Positions 26,181-38,519 of a stretch of DNA of 64,000 nucleotides are shown here, in pieces (the stretch's first letter is position 1; each line of letters begins with the position of its first letter). The translations under genes were made by a program, and so were the position numbers. The DNA is taken from positions 479,867 through 543,866 of the forward strand of contig QANU01066119.1 of the NCBI GenBank assembly GCA_003254905.1, given 5' to 3'. The stretch comes from Nissolia schottii (lineage: Eukaryota > Streptophyta > Magnoliopsida > Fabales > Fabaceae). The notes beneath the pieces are model-generated. The model did no database searches. It was not told the DNA's origin and was given only the letters and a program-made list of their open reading frames with translations.

Positions 26181-26481
26181 AAGTGCTGCTGAAGTGGCAT
26201 CTCACTCTCTTGTCCCCTTCTCTTTTCTATCCCGCCCCCCTTAACAACAGTAACTCATCAATCAGGAGGATCAGATCCATAGGAAGTTTATCTGTCCATC
26301 CATCACCACAAAACACAAAACACAAAACACAAACCCGTTCTCTTCCCTCTCACTCTCCCTTCACCTCTCTTCTCACTGATCAGTCAATCCCATCAATCAA
26401 ATCAAACAAATCAGAAAAGAGAGAAGAAAATAAAAGAAAGGAAAAAGAGAAGAAAGAGGGAGAATCAACAAAAAGAGAAAT

Positions 26482-27352
26482 ATGTCCGCCTCATCCACTT
26501 CCTTTTCACCGGACCAGCAGCAGCAGCAGCAGCTGCACCACCACCACCTCTCTCCCTCCGACCAGCTCTGTTATGTCCATTGTAACTTCTGTGACACTGT
26601 CCTCGCGGTAACTAACTAACTAACTTACAATTCTCATCTCTCTTTCTACCTCCCACTCAAGTACGTTGGAGTTAGTTACAACTGATTCAAGAGTTTGTTA
26701 CAAGAGTCTGTTAGTGAACCTTGTTACGGTTAGTTACATCAGATTGAAGGTCTGTTAGTTTGTTATGAGAGCCGTTTCATTTCTGTTACCACCAGTTCTT
26801 TTCTTCTGACTAGCTAGCTAATTATCCCGTTCCATTTCCATGAGTCTTTGTTAGTTAGTTACATCAGATTGAAAGTTTGCGAGTTAATTTGTTATGAAAG
26901 TGGTGAATTCTGTTAGCAGAAGCTATTAAGCTTTTGTTTTTTATTTTTCCTTTTCAGTTCAATTCAAAGCTTTGCGAGGTTGTTCAACTAATTAATTAGC
27001 CATTTTGTGCTTCTTGTTCTTGTCCTTATTCTTGTGCATTTTTTTTCTCTTTCAAATTATTTAATTATGTATAGGTGAGTGTGCCTTGCACAAGTTTGTT
27101 GAAGACTGTGACAGTGAGATGCGGCCATTGCACCAACCTTCTCTCGGTCAACATGCGAGGGCTGCTCCTCCCTTCTCCCAATCAGCTCCACCTCGGCCAC
27201 TCCTTCTTCACTCCTCAAAACCTTCTGGTACATATATACATTTCAATATATGTGCAAATTTATATATGTGATATTAATATAAGAGCTAGGGCTTTTATTA
27301 AATTATGTGTGACTAGCTAGTATATGCTCACTTATGCATGAATTGATAAGAA

Positions 27353-27397
<45 letters not shown>

Positions 27398-28527
27398 GTA
27401 TGTATAGTTGATTATGTTTTATCTTATGAGTGTATGTCGATGGGTTTAATTTTTCTCTCTTTTTATTTTTTCAGGAGGAGATAAGGAATGCACCTTCATC
27501 AAACATGATGATGAATCATCAGCTGCCAAACCCAAATGATTTGATGATGAGCAACATTAGAGGAGGGCCAGAAGAAACCCCTAGGCCTCCACCAGCTAAC
27601 AGACGTGAGATCAACTCCCCCCCCTCTTTAATTTCTTATAACTTGTTCAATTGTTGAATTCCTTACTTTGTGTTCTTTTTTTCCTTCTTACAATAATTCT
27701 TAAAACCTCCTCCTAAACCCGTAGAGGGTGAGCCTTGACACAACAACAAGATTACTGTCTTCTGGCCAATCTAACTTGGGTTAAGGCTACACCCATCTAC
27801 TCTATTCCGAAGAGATTCTTCTGATACACCACCAAAGGTCAAAGCAAAGAGGAAAAAGAAAAGGAAACTCTTCTGGTGACGGTGACGCCACCTATAGTCC
27901 ATATTATTTTTACACTACTTTCAATATTTTAAGCACATATGGTGGTGCCACTAAACCAATAAAGAGAGAAAAAGTGAGAGAAAAAAAGTTGTTTTCCTGT
28001 CAAAACACTCACTAGTCAATCTCAACACGGTACTGTTGCCAAGGGTTTCTTGGTATGCTTGCAAAAGAGAGAACAATTTAATTTTTAGCACATTTATCTC
28101 ATGCATAAACTTTTATCCCATGCTTTTTCTCCCCCCCCTCCTTCTTTTCCCTTGCATAAACTTTAGTGCTTGAAATTGATTGTAAACATTGAACTTCCAC
28201 ATTTATCCTGTACTTTTTTGTTTCCCAACTTTCCATAATAAAATCTTAAAGGGGTGGAAATGAAACCCTCATCTTTTTCTTTTCTTTTTTTTTTTCTTAA
28301 GGGAATTGAAATTAATTAAAGAAATCAGGTTTAAAAGATTCATGAAAAAAAAAAAATCTCTTTGTGTGTGTATGTAATATGTCTCCTTGCATGCATACAT
28401 TGAGTGAGACATATATAATTTCTTCCCCCGGAAATATAGTGCTGAATCCATTGGGAGAGTGATTGTTTAGAATTAGAATGATGAGGTAATGATAGAAGAG
28501 AGAAAGACAATGAAATATAGATACATA

Positions 28528-28575
<48 letters not shown>

Positions 28576-30220
28576 NNNNNNNNNNNNNNNNNNNNNNNNN
28601 NNNNNNNNNNNNNNNNNNNNNNNNNNNNNNNNNNNNNNNNNNNNNNNNNNNNNNNNNNNNNNNNNNNNNNNNNNNNNNNNNNNNNNNNNNNNNNNNNNNN
28701 NNNNNNNNNNNNNNNNNNNNNNNNNNNNNNNNNNNNNNNNNNNNNNNNNNNNNNNNNNNNNNNNNNNNNNNNNNNNNNNNNNNNNNNNNNNNNNNNNNNN
28801 NNNNNNNNNNNNNNNNNNNNNNNNNNNNNNNNNNNNNNNNNNNNNNNNNNNNNNNNNNNNNNNNNNNNNNNNNNNNNNNNNNNNNNNNNNNNNNNNNNNN
28901 NNNNNNNNNNNNNNNNNNNNNNNNNNNNNNNNNNNNNNNNNNNNNNNNNNNNNNNNNNNNNNNNNNNNNNNNNNNNNNNNNNNNNNNNNNNNNNNNNNNN
29001 NNNNNNNNNNNNNNNNNNNNNNNNNNNNNNNNNNNNNNNNNNNNNNNNNNNNNNNNNNNNNNNNNNNNNNNNNNNNNNNNNNNNNNNNNNNNNNNNNNNN
29101 NNNNNNNNNNNNNNNNNNNNNNNNNNNNNNNNNNNNNNNNNNNNNNNNNNNNNNNNNNNNNNNNNNNNNNNNNNNNNNNNNNNNNNNNNNNNNNNNNNNN
29201 NNNNNNNNNNNNNNNNNNNNNNNNNNNNNNNNNNNNNNNNNNNNNNNNNNNTTTTTTTTTGCTTGTCTACCCCATACAAATAATTAATATATAAAATTAT
29301 TTAATTTGAACACTTTTTTATTACTTTTGATGGAATATTGGGTGGCATAACCATCACATCATATTTTGAATTTTCAGGGATGAGATCCAACGTATCAAGG
29401 CTGGGAATCCTGATATAAGCCACAGAGAGGCCTTCAGTGCAGCTGCAAAGAATGTGAGATCCAAGGAGATTCTTATAAGCCTTGCTCTCTTTAGTGTGAT
29501 TTCCCGTTTTAGGTTTATTTTCCCAATCTTTACTAAATTAAAAGTTTTTTCTTCTCTCTTTGTTTAATCAAGTATACATGTCTAAACCAAACTTGGCTGC
29601 CTTTCAAGACTTTTTTTATGTTCCTTACGTGTGGGGTCCACAATTTTTTTTCTCCTTTGTTTCAGTGGGCCCACTTTCCACACATTCATTTCGGACTTAT
29701 GCCTGACCATCAACCCGTGAAGAAAGCTAATGTTCACCAGGTACTTTGAGAAACCCTAGCTACTGTCACCTCCTTTTCTTTTAGCAGCACATTAAAGAAA
29801 AAGTTTTCTTTGATCTCAGAAATGTTATGCTAGGTGTGTTTTAAATTACACAGAGGACAACAATTAAATTTTACTTTGAGAGGATTTGATACTTATAGCA
29901 TGTTTGTTTGGTTTTCTCAAGGGAATATTAGAATTGATTAAAAATTTCTCAATTTTAAGGTATTAGTATTAATTATGAGTATTGACACCTAAAAATCAAA
30001 CATACTATTAATATACTTTAAATGTCATTTGTTCTGTTATTTGAAACATAATCAACATCACATTTTAGGATTTTTTCACATTGAATGAGAAAAGGGGCTT
30101 CTCTTATTTCTAGGGTTTCTAACCCTAAAATTCTGCGTTTTGTTGTAGGAAGCTGAGGACGTGCTTATGAAAGATGGGTTTTTCTCATCACCGGCAAACG
30201 TAGGTGTCTCTCCCTACTAG
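26482..30220 (+). CDS. FIL: YABBY transcription factor, FIL/YAB1 type (one exon missing in gap)
   Basis: YABBY proteins are plant-specific nuclear transcription factors. The FIL/YAB3 group specifies abaxial identity and lamina growth in lateral organs. Visible exons are 26482-26607, 27075-27227, 27475-27604, 29378-29453, 29666-29740 and 30149-30220, all with GT-AG borders. ATG 26482 gives [11 protein letters not shown], then poly-Q and poly-H. The C2C2 zinc finger spans the first intron (C34-x2-C37 in exon 1, C58-x2-C61 in exon 2, context [19 protein letters not shown]). The HMG-like YABBY domain continues in [20 protein letters not shown] and [14 protein letters not shown], and the end is NVGVSPY. 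Exon 3 stops one base into a codon and the next visible exon needs two bases from its partner. The exon for the conserved start of the YABBY domain (about 49 nt) is therefore absent and presumably lies in the N gap. The C-terminus and length fit FIL/YAB1 better than YAB2, YAB5, INO or CRC. Confidence 0.93.
26515..26547 (+). repeat. CAG/CAC triplet tract coding poly-Gln and poly-His in YABBY exon 1
   Basis: Six CAG codons, one CTG and four CAC codons in frame give Q6-L-H4 at residues 12-22. Such tracts are length-variable, and this sits in the unconserved N-terminus before the zinc finger. Confidence 0.95.
27359..27406. repeat. (TA)n-(TATG)n microsatellite in YABBY intron 2
   Basis: A TA run followed by TATG tetranucleotides in the second intron. 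Confidence 0.9.
28532..28575. repeat. (GA)n microsatellite at the edge of the assembly gap
   Basis: Perfect GA dinucleotides run directly into the N block. The run itself probably caused the assembly break. Confidence 0.9.
28576..29251. other. Assembly gap (676 N)
   Basis: Undetermined bases inside YABBY intron 3. Left edge is (GA)n, right edge is poly-T. The missing YABBY exon is expected here. Confidence 0.99.
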
Positions 30221-31744
30221 AAAAAAGAAAGTGTTTATTTATTAGGGTTTCTGAGTGTTGTTACTCTTGTCCTTTATGTAATATTGTACTAAGACTTTGT
30301 CATATGCATATTAATGTTGTGCACTTTGTGTTAGTACTTAGTGTTAAAAGCTGTTAGTTTGTGTTACCATGAAAGCTGGAGGAGGGGAATTTCTGACGAA
30401 ACCTAGTTAGATTAGTTCATCTGAAAAACGAAGATGGTATATTTTCTGTTGAACTGGTCCCATATTAATGAATGACTTTGTAATGTAGAAATTAAGCTCC
30501 TGAAAGTACAATCTTTTCGAAGGTTTTTCCCTTTTTCATTTGTTTGAATATTATGCTCTTAATTTTAAAGTATTGAACCTTTTTTTTGCTTTTTATTAAA
30601 TTCTTTACTCACTCGGTGATTTTTGTTTATATATATACACACATATATATATATATCCCTCTTAACCAGAAGTACCAATACAATAACCGATGTTTGTTTT
30701 AAAGCATGCCAAATTATTTTTGGTAATAATATATTTTTATTATTTGTTTTAAGTTTTAGACAAATATTTCTATGTTAATTACTCTCAAAAAGTTAATAGT
30801 CCAACATTTTGATAAGTTTTTATTCCTATTAGCGAGGTTCGTTTCTGCCAAGCAAATACTTTTTTTTTAGGGAGTATTTATTTTTAATGGTAACCATAAG
30901 TGTAATGGTAATAAGTAGTGAGTAGTTATCATAAATTGTAACCATAAGGGTAAAATTGGAAATAAAGTTGGATACCAAAGAGCGATTATTTTCTGGTATC
31001 CTCTTTGTTGTATTGTATAGATTATAAGGATTGGTAACGAAACATTTTGATAGGATAGGCTATGGTTTGGAGTAATACAGGAGCAATAGAGTATCAACAA
31101 GAAGGAAAACAATATAAAAGGTGACAACTTTTTTCTCTGCATTCATTCAACATAAGGATTCCTTAAATACAACGAGAAGATCCTACCCTAATTTCAGCAG
31201 GAATTATAAGACAAACTACCAATCCTTATCCTAATAACCTAATCATTCCAAGGATCATGGTTGTGCAAACATTTTCCTGCTGGCTGTCTTGTACGAAAAG
31301 GTTACAGCTCATGCATGTAGTCATTCCAGCCAAAAGGCCTCTTCTTCATGCTATTGGGCCTTGTAGTAGTGTTGCCAAGTGGAATCCTCTGGTCGTAACC
31401 CCAATCCACTGGACCAGAAGACGCGAATTCGTTGGGTCAGCCTCGTTTGGTTGAGTTGCTAAAATTACCAATGGGCGTAACAGGGGTTGATTAGTTCTCA
31501 GTTTTGCAGGCGGTAGAGTAGTGAATGAAGTGAGAGGCGGTAGAGTGGTTGATAGGAAGGTATGGTTTTAGGTCGGAGGCCATAAACTACTTCGGAGGCG
31601 GTTAATCCTGTGGAAGAGTGTGTTGTGGTGTTGCAACACCATTCAACCTAATGTAGGAAACGACCCCATGTTGATGGGTGATTGTGCATAAAAGCACTCA
31701 CGTATTTTTAGTATCTGATTAACTACTTCATGAAATGGCCACCA
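30221..31744. other. YABBY 3' flank and degenerate repeat region
   Basis: 3' UTR is likely in the first few hundred bases. From about 30960 to 31260 the minus strand resembles a copia-type LTR end (ATTTAAGGAATCC..., TTGAATGAATGCAGAG...), without definable borders. 31500-31570 repeats GCGGTAGAGTGG-like words. No intact gene. Confidence 0.35.
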
Positions 31745-32160
31745 AAAATTTGTTGTACGTTCAACTCGAGATGTTTACAAAACTGTTTCAAATCTATTAT
31801 TGCCTTCTCGTTGTCCTTGGTCTAATCGGTGTCCATAGCAGTATGCATTATATTATCAATAACATTTTTTTTTTCAATATGTATAACATCTAGACAATGA
31901 TGAATCAAGTTATCTTTCTAATACAACAAATCTTAGAATATACTCTTCTTAGTTCAGTTACGTTCTTCCCCGTATCCTTGAAACCTAACAACTTTGCCAA
32001 CTTCAGTAATCTTCGAAAGATGTCTAACCCTCCTTAGAATCTCAGGGCCAGTTAATCTTTATGGAGGCTCTTCATTTTCAATTATGTTCTTCCAAAATCC
32101 ATATAGACTATTCCTAAACGTGTGTCCGGGTTCCAAGAATACTCTGTGGCAATCAAACTA
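31745..32160 (-). pseudogene. CACTA TNP2-type transposase relic
   Basis: On the minus strand the order CHRVFLEPGHTFRN, LTGPEILRRVRHLSKITEVG, then HHCLDVIHIEKKNVIDNIMH matches the TNP2/Transposase_21 catalytic protein of En/Spm elements, where the signature is H-x-LDVMHIEKNV. At least four in-frame stops interrupt it and the rest of the protein is not seen. The motif spacing leaves little doubt about the family. No TIR pair could be matched to it, but CCGTCGGTAAA- and GTCGGTAAC-like motifs at 33440-33980 may be remnants of its subterminal repeats. Confidence 0.75.
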
Positions 32161-33495
32161 GGAATTTTTTACTCCATATGGTTGCCAGAATGCTTTTCCA
32201 TCCTGCAAATTTATCTGTCGGTATTTAATTTTCCTCTAAGTGGGAAATTTTTCGCCCATAAGAAATGTTGCGTTTCATTTTTGGGATTATTGTTAGATTT
32301 GGTAACCTTATCGGCAGATTTATTCGCCGATAATGCCCACCACGTCTTTAAATACGAGATACTCCCATTATTCCTTATTTTCTATACCCTTTCCACTCTC
32401 TCCACCACCCACCTGCTGTCGTCAACCTCGCCACCACCCCCATCACCACTACTCCACAGCCCACCATAGCCACGCCCCTACCACGGCCCCACGCCCCAGC
32501 CGTTGTTGTCCCTGCTAGGGCTGCTCACGGTTCAGATCGGATCCAATATGACTAACAAGTCTATCCAACCAACCAATTCGACGAGCGGATCGATCGGATT
32601 AGATTTCAGATTTTTGGGGAAGCTATCCGATCTGACCCAATCCGATAGTAAATGGGTCAGATTGGGTTGGAATGCGGATAACCAATTATTTTTAGAAAAA
32701 GTAAAAAAACCTGTTTCATAATTCAAATTTCAAAATTCAGCTCACTACGTTTAAAAAGTAAAGTATAATGAAGAATGTCATGTTATATAACCTGTTATAG
32801 CATAATGACAAATAAATGGAAGGATTCAATAGATGTAAATAATAAATACTAGCAATAGTTGCAACAAAATACTGGCAGCAGTATCAATGATGAGCTATCA
32901 AAATTAAAACAGAAACAAGTAACACCTATTAAAAATAAACACAATGCCCAAATTTGCATAGCAGATCAAATGTCGCAGTTACAATTTCACAGATTTTGGG
33001 AGCTAGCAACAAACAAAAAAATGGAAGGAATGAATAAAACGAACAAGAAAAAAGAAATGGGAAAAAGACAGAGAAGAATGAAAAATAAATAGAGTTTGCA
33101 AGTGACAAACTTGAGAAAAAATGAAGGGAGAGTGAGGAAAAAGGGGAAAAAATAAAGAAGAAGGTGAAAAGAGTGGAGAGATGAGAGAAAATCAATAATA
33201 TTTATTATTGGGGTGCAAATAGTGTACATATTTTTGTGTCCGCATAGGCATTTTTGTTTTCACAAATTAAGTTCTGCCATAATCTTTTCCATTAATGGTC
33301 ACGCCGATAATTTTCATTTTTTTACTTATTGAATATCTTTAACAAATTTATTGTACTTAATGTTGGAACTCTATTTTATATATATACACACACACACATT
33401 ACCATATTAAAAATTAAGTCAGTTTTACCAACAAAATTTTTCCGTCGGTAAAATTGAAAGATTATTTTTATGAGTGTTACCAAACAAATTTTTAA
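32161..33495. other. Repeat-derived spacer between TNP2 relic and MITE
   Basis: 32370-32520 is a C-rich CCACC/CACC block. 32515-32690 has a GGATCC/GGATCGGAT-rich degenerate repeat (TCGGATCCAAT, GATCTGACCCAATCCGA) seen widely in legume DNA. 33180-33480 is AT-rich with (CA)n. The CDS-like ORFs are low-complexity. No gene. Confidence 0.35.
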
Positions 33496-33861
33496 GGGTT
33501 AAATATGTTTTTAATTCTTGAAAAATTATAAATTTTGTTTTACTCTGAAAATTATTCTTGTTAGGAAATCGTCCTTAACAAATTTTTTTTGGTAGAATTT
33601 AATCTCTGCCTTTAAGTTGGGTTGTTAACTGCTGATGACAATTTACTTGGACACATGGTAGGCGACATGCCCACGCAAAATTGACACGTGACATACGTGA
33701 ACTGTCACGTGGCCAAGTTAATTGCCACATTAACAACACAGCTTGACGGCAATGACTATATCATACAAAAAAAATTTGTCAAGAACTATTTCCTAACAAA
33801 TTTTTGTCCAAAGTAAAACACAAAATTTATAATTTTTAGGGATTAAAAACATATTTACCCT
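33496..33861. mobile_element. Second MITE of the GGGTTAAATATGTTTTTA family, 366 bp
   Basis: Starts GGGTTAAATATGTTTTTA and ends ...AAAACATATTTACCCT. Arms match inverted over about 45 bp or more, including AATTATAAATTTTGTTTTAC against the right arm. AATTTTTAA flanks both sides (33487-33495 and 33862-33870), a perfect 9-bp TSD. The centre carries ACACGTGACATACGTGAACTG and CACGTG-type words. It is twice as long as the copy at 11572 but shares its ends. Confidence 0.85.
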
Positions 33862-34342
33862 AATTTTTAATGTATTTTCAACAGAAATTCGGTCAATAAA
33901 TACAAAAACAAATATAAATGGTCCTATTAAATGGAAAAATATTGGAATCTAGCAAAATTTTTGTCGGTAACATTTCTCACTTTTTGGTGGAATTTGTAAT
34001 TCGAGCCGTGTTATGTTCGTAATCTTATACCAAAACTCTTAAAAAGAGGAGTAAGTATTGTAACTCATTTTCATATTGCCTTATTTATAATTATGATTGC
34101 CTCTACTCTCTTTTAACCTATGTATCACACCACTACAATTGAACAGAATATCTCCCCCGTAAACTAGGCTCATGCCCTCAGGACCTCAAGGTCTAAAATG
34201 AGATTGCGTTGCATCATCAATTGCAAAGTCTTTTCGACCGAAATAAAAAACAAAAATTGCAAGGTCTTTATAAACTACAAGGAATTACTTCCAACTTTCC
34301 AAATTCTCAAGTATAAAAGCCATCAAAAGAGGGGCCTCGGGG
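33862..34342. other. Spacer
   Basis: Contains GTCGGTAAC- and ATTCGGTCAATAAA-like motifs, possibly CACTA subterminal debris. No gene. Confidence 0.35.
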
Positions 34343-37196
34343 CGGTGAGTAAATAACGTAAACAGTAAGTACTCTATCAACACAGGAGAAATTCTTGCCT
34401 GACGCGTTAAATATAGTTGGAAGCTGCGAGCATGCAAGAATTTCTCTCAAAATAGAGGCAGTAAAACTTACAAGATTAACATTAATAGCATTCTAACAAA
34501 TTTAGTACAATATTGGTCTAGCTAGGTGGGTTATACACCACAATCTTTGAAATATTATCTTCAGTATATTGGTCCAGTCAAGTGGGTTATACTATGTACC
34601 TCAGTGGCAACCTTTTTAGACTGATGCACGAGAAAGACAAAAGTTATTAAATAATCTTAATTTTATTTAAAAAAAAACAACTTTAATTTACTAAACTATT
34701 TTATGTATTTTTTTTGGTGTCAATTAATTACCCATTATCTCATTTAGTCCTTTTTCCCTAAGTTTCTCTCCACTAAAACTAAAATGATATATAATAATAA
34801 GTTTTGCACTAAAATATTAAAAAAACTACTAATATAAAATAATTTGATTATTTTGGAAAGATTATTATGGAGTGACTGAGGGAATATTGAGTAATATATA
34901 AACCATGAGTAAACCCAAATTTGAGGAAAAATAAAATATCACATCCAATTACTTTGGACAGTGAATGGCGACGGAGGATGGAGTATGGGGCTAGTGATTT
35001 TATTATTTCCTTTGTACTACTACTAGAACAGGTATAAGATATCCAGATTCTTTTTTATTTTTTTTTCAATAGATATTTTATGTTTGGTCAATTTCACTTT
35101 CTTTATTTTTTCAAAGAAAAGGTACAGGTAAGTTCGACATTGATCATTCTAATAGAATAAAAGGTTGTCTCTAAACTCTTTAAACGTTTATAAAAATACT
35201 TATAGATCACTCACTTAAATAACTTTCACATTAACAATACAAATAGAACTCATGTTCTTTTGAGACATGAATTATTTTCTTACTAACCGTGTTAACCATC
35301 TTTTAACACCTATGGCCCTTTCTATGCCATTGGGAAAACCAAGTTCTACACGTAACTCATCATACTAGGAAGCCAATGCGTCTTCATGTCAGTTTTAACG
35401 GCTAATTAAGCATGGTCATGAATAAAAAGAGCAAGCACTCCATCAACATGGGAGAAATTCTTGCATGACACGTTAAATACAAGAGGGGGGAGGTGCATGC
35501 ACGAATTTCTCTCAAAGTAGAGGTAATAAAACTTACAAGATTAGCATTAATAGCTGACATTTTAACTGATTGGTCCAGCCAAATGGGTTATACACCAGCA
35601 CCTTTGAAATATATCTTCTATTGGTCCAGTCAAGTGTGTTATACTATGTACCTTAGCAACAATCTTTTTAGACTAATTTACGAGAATTAAAAAAGTTATT
35701 AAATAATCTTAATTTTATTTTTAAAAAAAGCAAATTTAATTTACTAAACTATTTTATCTATAGTTTTTCTCTCCATTAATTACCCATTTTCTCATTAAGT
35801 CCTTTTACACTAAGTTTCTCCCCACTAAAAATAAAATTGATATATAATATTTAATTTTACATAAAAATATTAAAGAAACTACTAATATAAAATAATTTGA
35901 TTTTTTGGAAAGACTACTATGGAGTGACTGAGGGAGTATTATTGAGTAATATATATAACAACGGTTAAACCCAAATTTGAAGAAAAATAAAATATCACGT
36001 CTAATTATCTTTTGGACAGTGAATTGGCGACGAAGGATGGAGTATGTGGGGCTAGTGATTTGAGTATTTGTTATTTGATTTGTAAAACTACTAGAAAAGG
36101 CATAAGATCCACATTCTTTTTCTTCTTTTTTTTTCCCCCAATTGATATTTTATGTTTGGCCAATTGTAAAATTATTTTATGTATTTTTTTTGGTCTCAAT
36201 TACTTACCCATTGTCTCATTTAGTCCTTTTTCCCTAAGTTTCTCTCCACTAAAACTAAAATGATATATAATAATAAGTTTTACACTAAAATATTAAAAAA
36301 AACTACTAATATAAAATAATTTGATTATTTTGGAAAGATTATTATGGAGTGACTGAAGGAATATTGAGTAATATCTAAAACCATGGGTAAACCCAAATTT
36401 GGGGAAAAATAAAATATCACATCGAATTACTTAATTTGGACAGTGAATGGCGACGGAGGATGGAGTGTGGGGCTAGTGATTTTAGTATTTCCTTTGTACT
36501 GCTACTAGAAAAGGTATAAGATATCCAGATTCTTTTTCATTTTTTCCTTTTCCCCCAATTGATATTTTATGTTTGGCCAATTGCTCTTTTTTTATTTTTT
36601 TCAAAGAAAAATTTTAAGTAAGTTTGGTACTGATAATCCTAATAAAATTAAATGTTGTCTCTATATAAAAATATTTACAGATCACATCCAATTAAATATG
36701 AGTTATTAACTCACATCCAATAAATTATTAAAACGTTTATAGAAATGCTGACAAATTACTCACTTATGTGACTTTCACATTAGCAATACAAATTGAACTC
36801 ATGTCGTTTTGAGATATGAATCATTTTCTTATCAACTGTCTTTGAGCCAAATGCCCTTTCCATGCCATTGAGAAAATCAAGTTCTACACGTAACAGATCA
36901 TACTAGGAAGCCAATGTTTCTTCGTGTCATCAGTTGTCAGGGCTAATTAAGCATGGTCATGAGTAAATAAAGTAAGCACTCCATCATTTCTTACATCACG
37001 CGTTGAATACGGTTGGGAGCTGGGACCATGCAAGAAAATTTCTCTTAAAGTAGAGGTAGTAAAATTTACAAGATTAACATTGATAGCTTGCATTTAAACA
37101 ATGTCAGTACGATATTGATCCAGCCAACTGGGCTATATACCGCAACCTTTGAAATAGTATCTGCTATTGGTCTAGTGAAGTGGGTTATGTTGTATA
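34343..37196. repeat. Degenerate tandem array of a non-coding unit of about 1.07 kb
   Basis: Four full or partial copies can be aligned by eye: A 34343-35410 (full), B 35411-36163 (tail missing), C about 36164-36953 (head missing) and D 36954-37196 (head only, cut by an LTR-like start). Shared landmarks are CACTCCATCAACA..GGGAGAAATTC, TTGGTCCAGTCAAGTGGGTTATAC, GGACAGTGAATGGCGACGGAGGATGGAG and TCTACACGTAACTCATCATACTAGGAAGCCAATG. No protein domain is visible. The array sits 1.4 kb upstream of the P450 and may have arisen by unequal exchange. Confidence 0.85.
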
Positions 37197-38164
37197 TGTC
37201 ACACCCCGATTTAAGACGTGACCAGCACGTAAGGAACTAGTTTCTCTTACAGAAGTATTTTAAGAACACTTTGCGTAAAAATATGCACTTTAACTTTAAT
37301 TAAAAACAAATAAAACTTTCATTTTCTGAATAAATATAAACTGTTTTACAATGATTATGATGAGTGTTGTTCTCGAATCCACGTCTTTACTTAAAAAAAG
37401 GTCCATTCCACATGATTTTAAAACAAATTTATTTGATCTATGTAGTAAAGGGTCCACAGACTAAACTCCATGTAAAACAGTTTCAAGATAGCTCGCACCA
37501 CTCAATATATAAGAGGGGAGCAGAAAGAAAAACCAGATAACAATACAAAGACAATCCATACTTCACAATCACAAGCCAATTGACAAACACTAACCAAGGC
37601 TAGGAAAATTTAAAACAGAGCAGATATTAACAAGGAATATAAAGCTAGAAGACAAAAAAAAAAAAAAAATAGAAACAATGGAAACAAGGTCACTACTCCT
37701 ATTATTGTAAGATTTTAGTGACTTTTAATTACGTCTTAATTATAGAGTTGATTGAGACATAGAACTCATTTCTTGAATTATTATTTAATTACTGAAGTTT
37801 ATTGAAGAGTTTAGGATTTACGTCTTATTATTTGGCTTCTAGAAATGAATCACTATTCAATAGTATCTTTCAATAGGACAGTTTAATGTAGTTAAAATGA
37901 CGTCGTTTTTGTCTATCAACAAGGTCTATTAGTAGATTAATTAGATGACTAATTAATAAAAATCTAATATAATTAACGTTTTATAAATAAAGAATTAAAT
38001 TGAATTTTTTAAAAATACATTACTAAATTGAATAAACGATATAAGTAGAGGGAAAAAAATGTATTTTAGCCATAACTTTTTATACACTGAAAGATAGGAA
38101 AGCAAGCTATGTTCTACTACCCTTTCAAAAAAGCTAAGTTCTACCCAAAAATATTATCTGTACA
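37197..38164. other. Possible truncated LTR and spacer
   Basis: TGTCACACCCCGATTTAAGACGTG at 37197 is a typical gypsy LTR terminus (it could be the end of a minus-strand LTR). It interrupts array copy D. The other end and any TSD are not found. An A16-like tract lies near 37653-37668. The remainder is AT-rich with no gene. Confidence 0.4.
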
Positions 38165-38485
38165 CTAAAAAAAATTGACATTTATGTATACCCGCACAAA
38201 AAAATAAATATTATACAATAGAAAAATAAACATTACAAAATACTTAAACAAACATTGTCATCAAACATTTATGCATGCACAGACACACATGTGTTTCATA
38301 TATGCTTGTTTATGTGTTTGATAGTAATTGTTTTTATGTTTTATGTGTGCACAAATATGTGTGTATTTAACATTGCTCACGTATGTATTTAATAATGTTT
38401 ATTTTTCTATTTTATAATATTTGTTTCTCTGTTTTATAATATTTATTTTTCTATATAAATGTACACAAATGTCAATTTTTTAAAT
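38165..38485. repeat. Foldback element about 320 bp, immediately upstream of the P450 promoter
   Basis: AAAAATTGACATTTATGTATAC ... ATAAATATTATAC ... ATAGAAAAATAAACATTA on the left matches the reverse complement of the right arm (AAAAAATTGACATTTGTGTACAT ... AATAGAAAAATAAACATTATT). The arms meet near a GTGTGCACA/ACATGTG-rich centre. MITE-like. It ends about 110 bp before the P450 TATA box. Confidence 0.7.
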
Positions 38486-38519
38486 GTCGAAATATCAGCA
38501 TTGCATTTTACCCTTCCAA

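Noticed and set aside
26183-26611. 142-codon ORF covering the YABBY 5' leader and exon 1
   Set aside because: Different frame from the YABBY protein, Ser/Lys/Pro-rich and unconserved. The 26482 start gives the known zinc finger.
28473-29287. Long ORFs spanning the N block
   Set aside because: They are artefacts of undetermined bases flanked by (GA)n.
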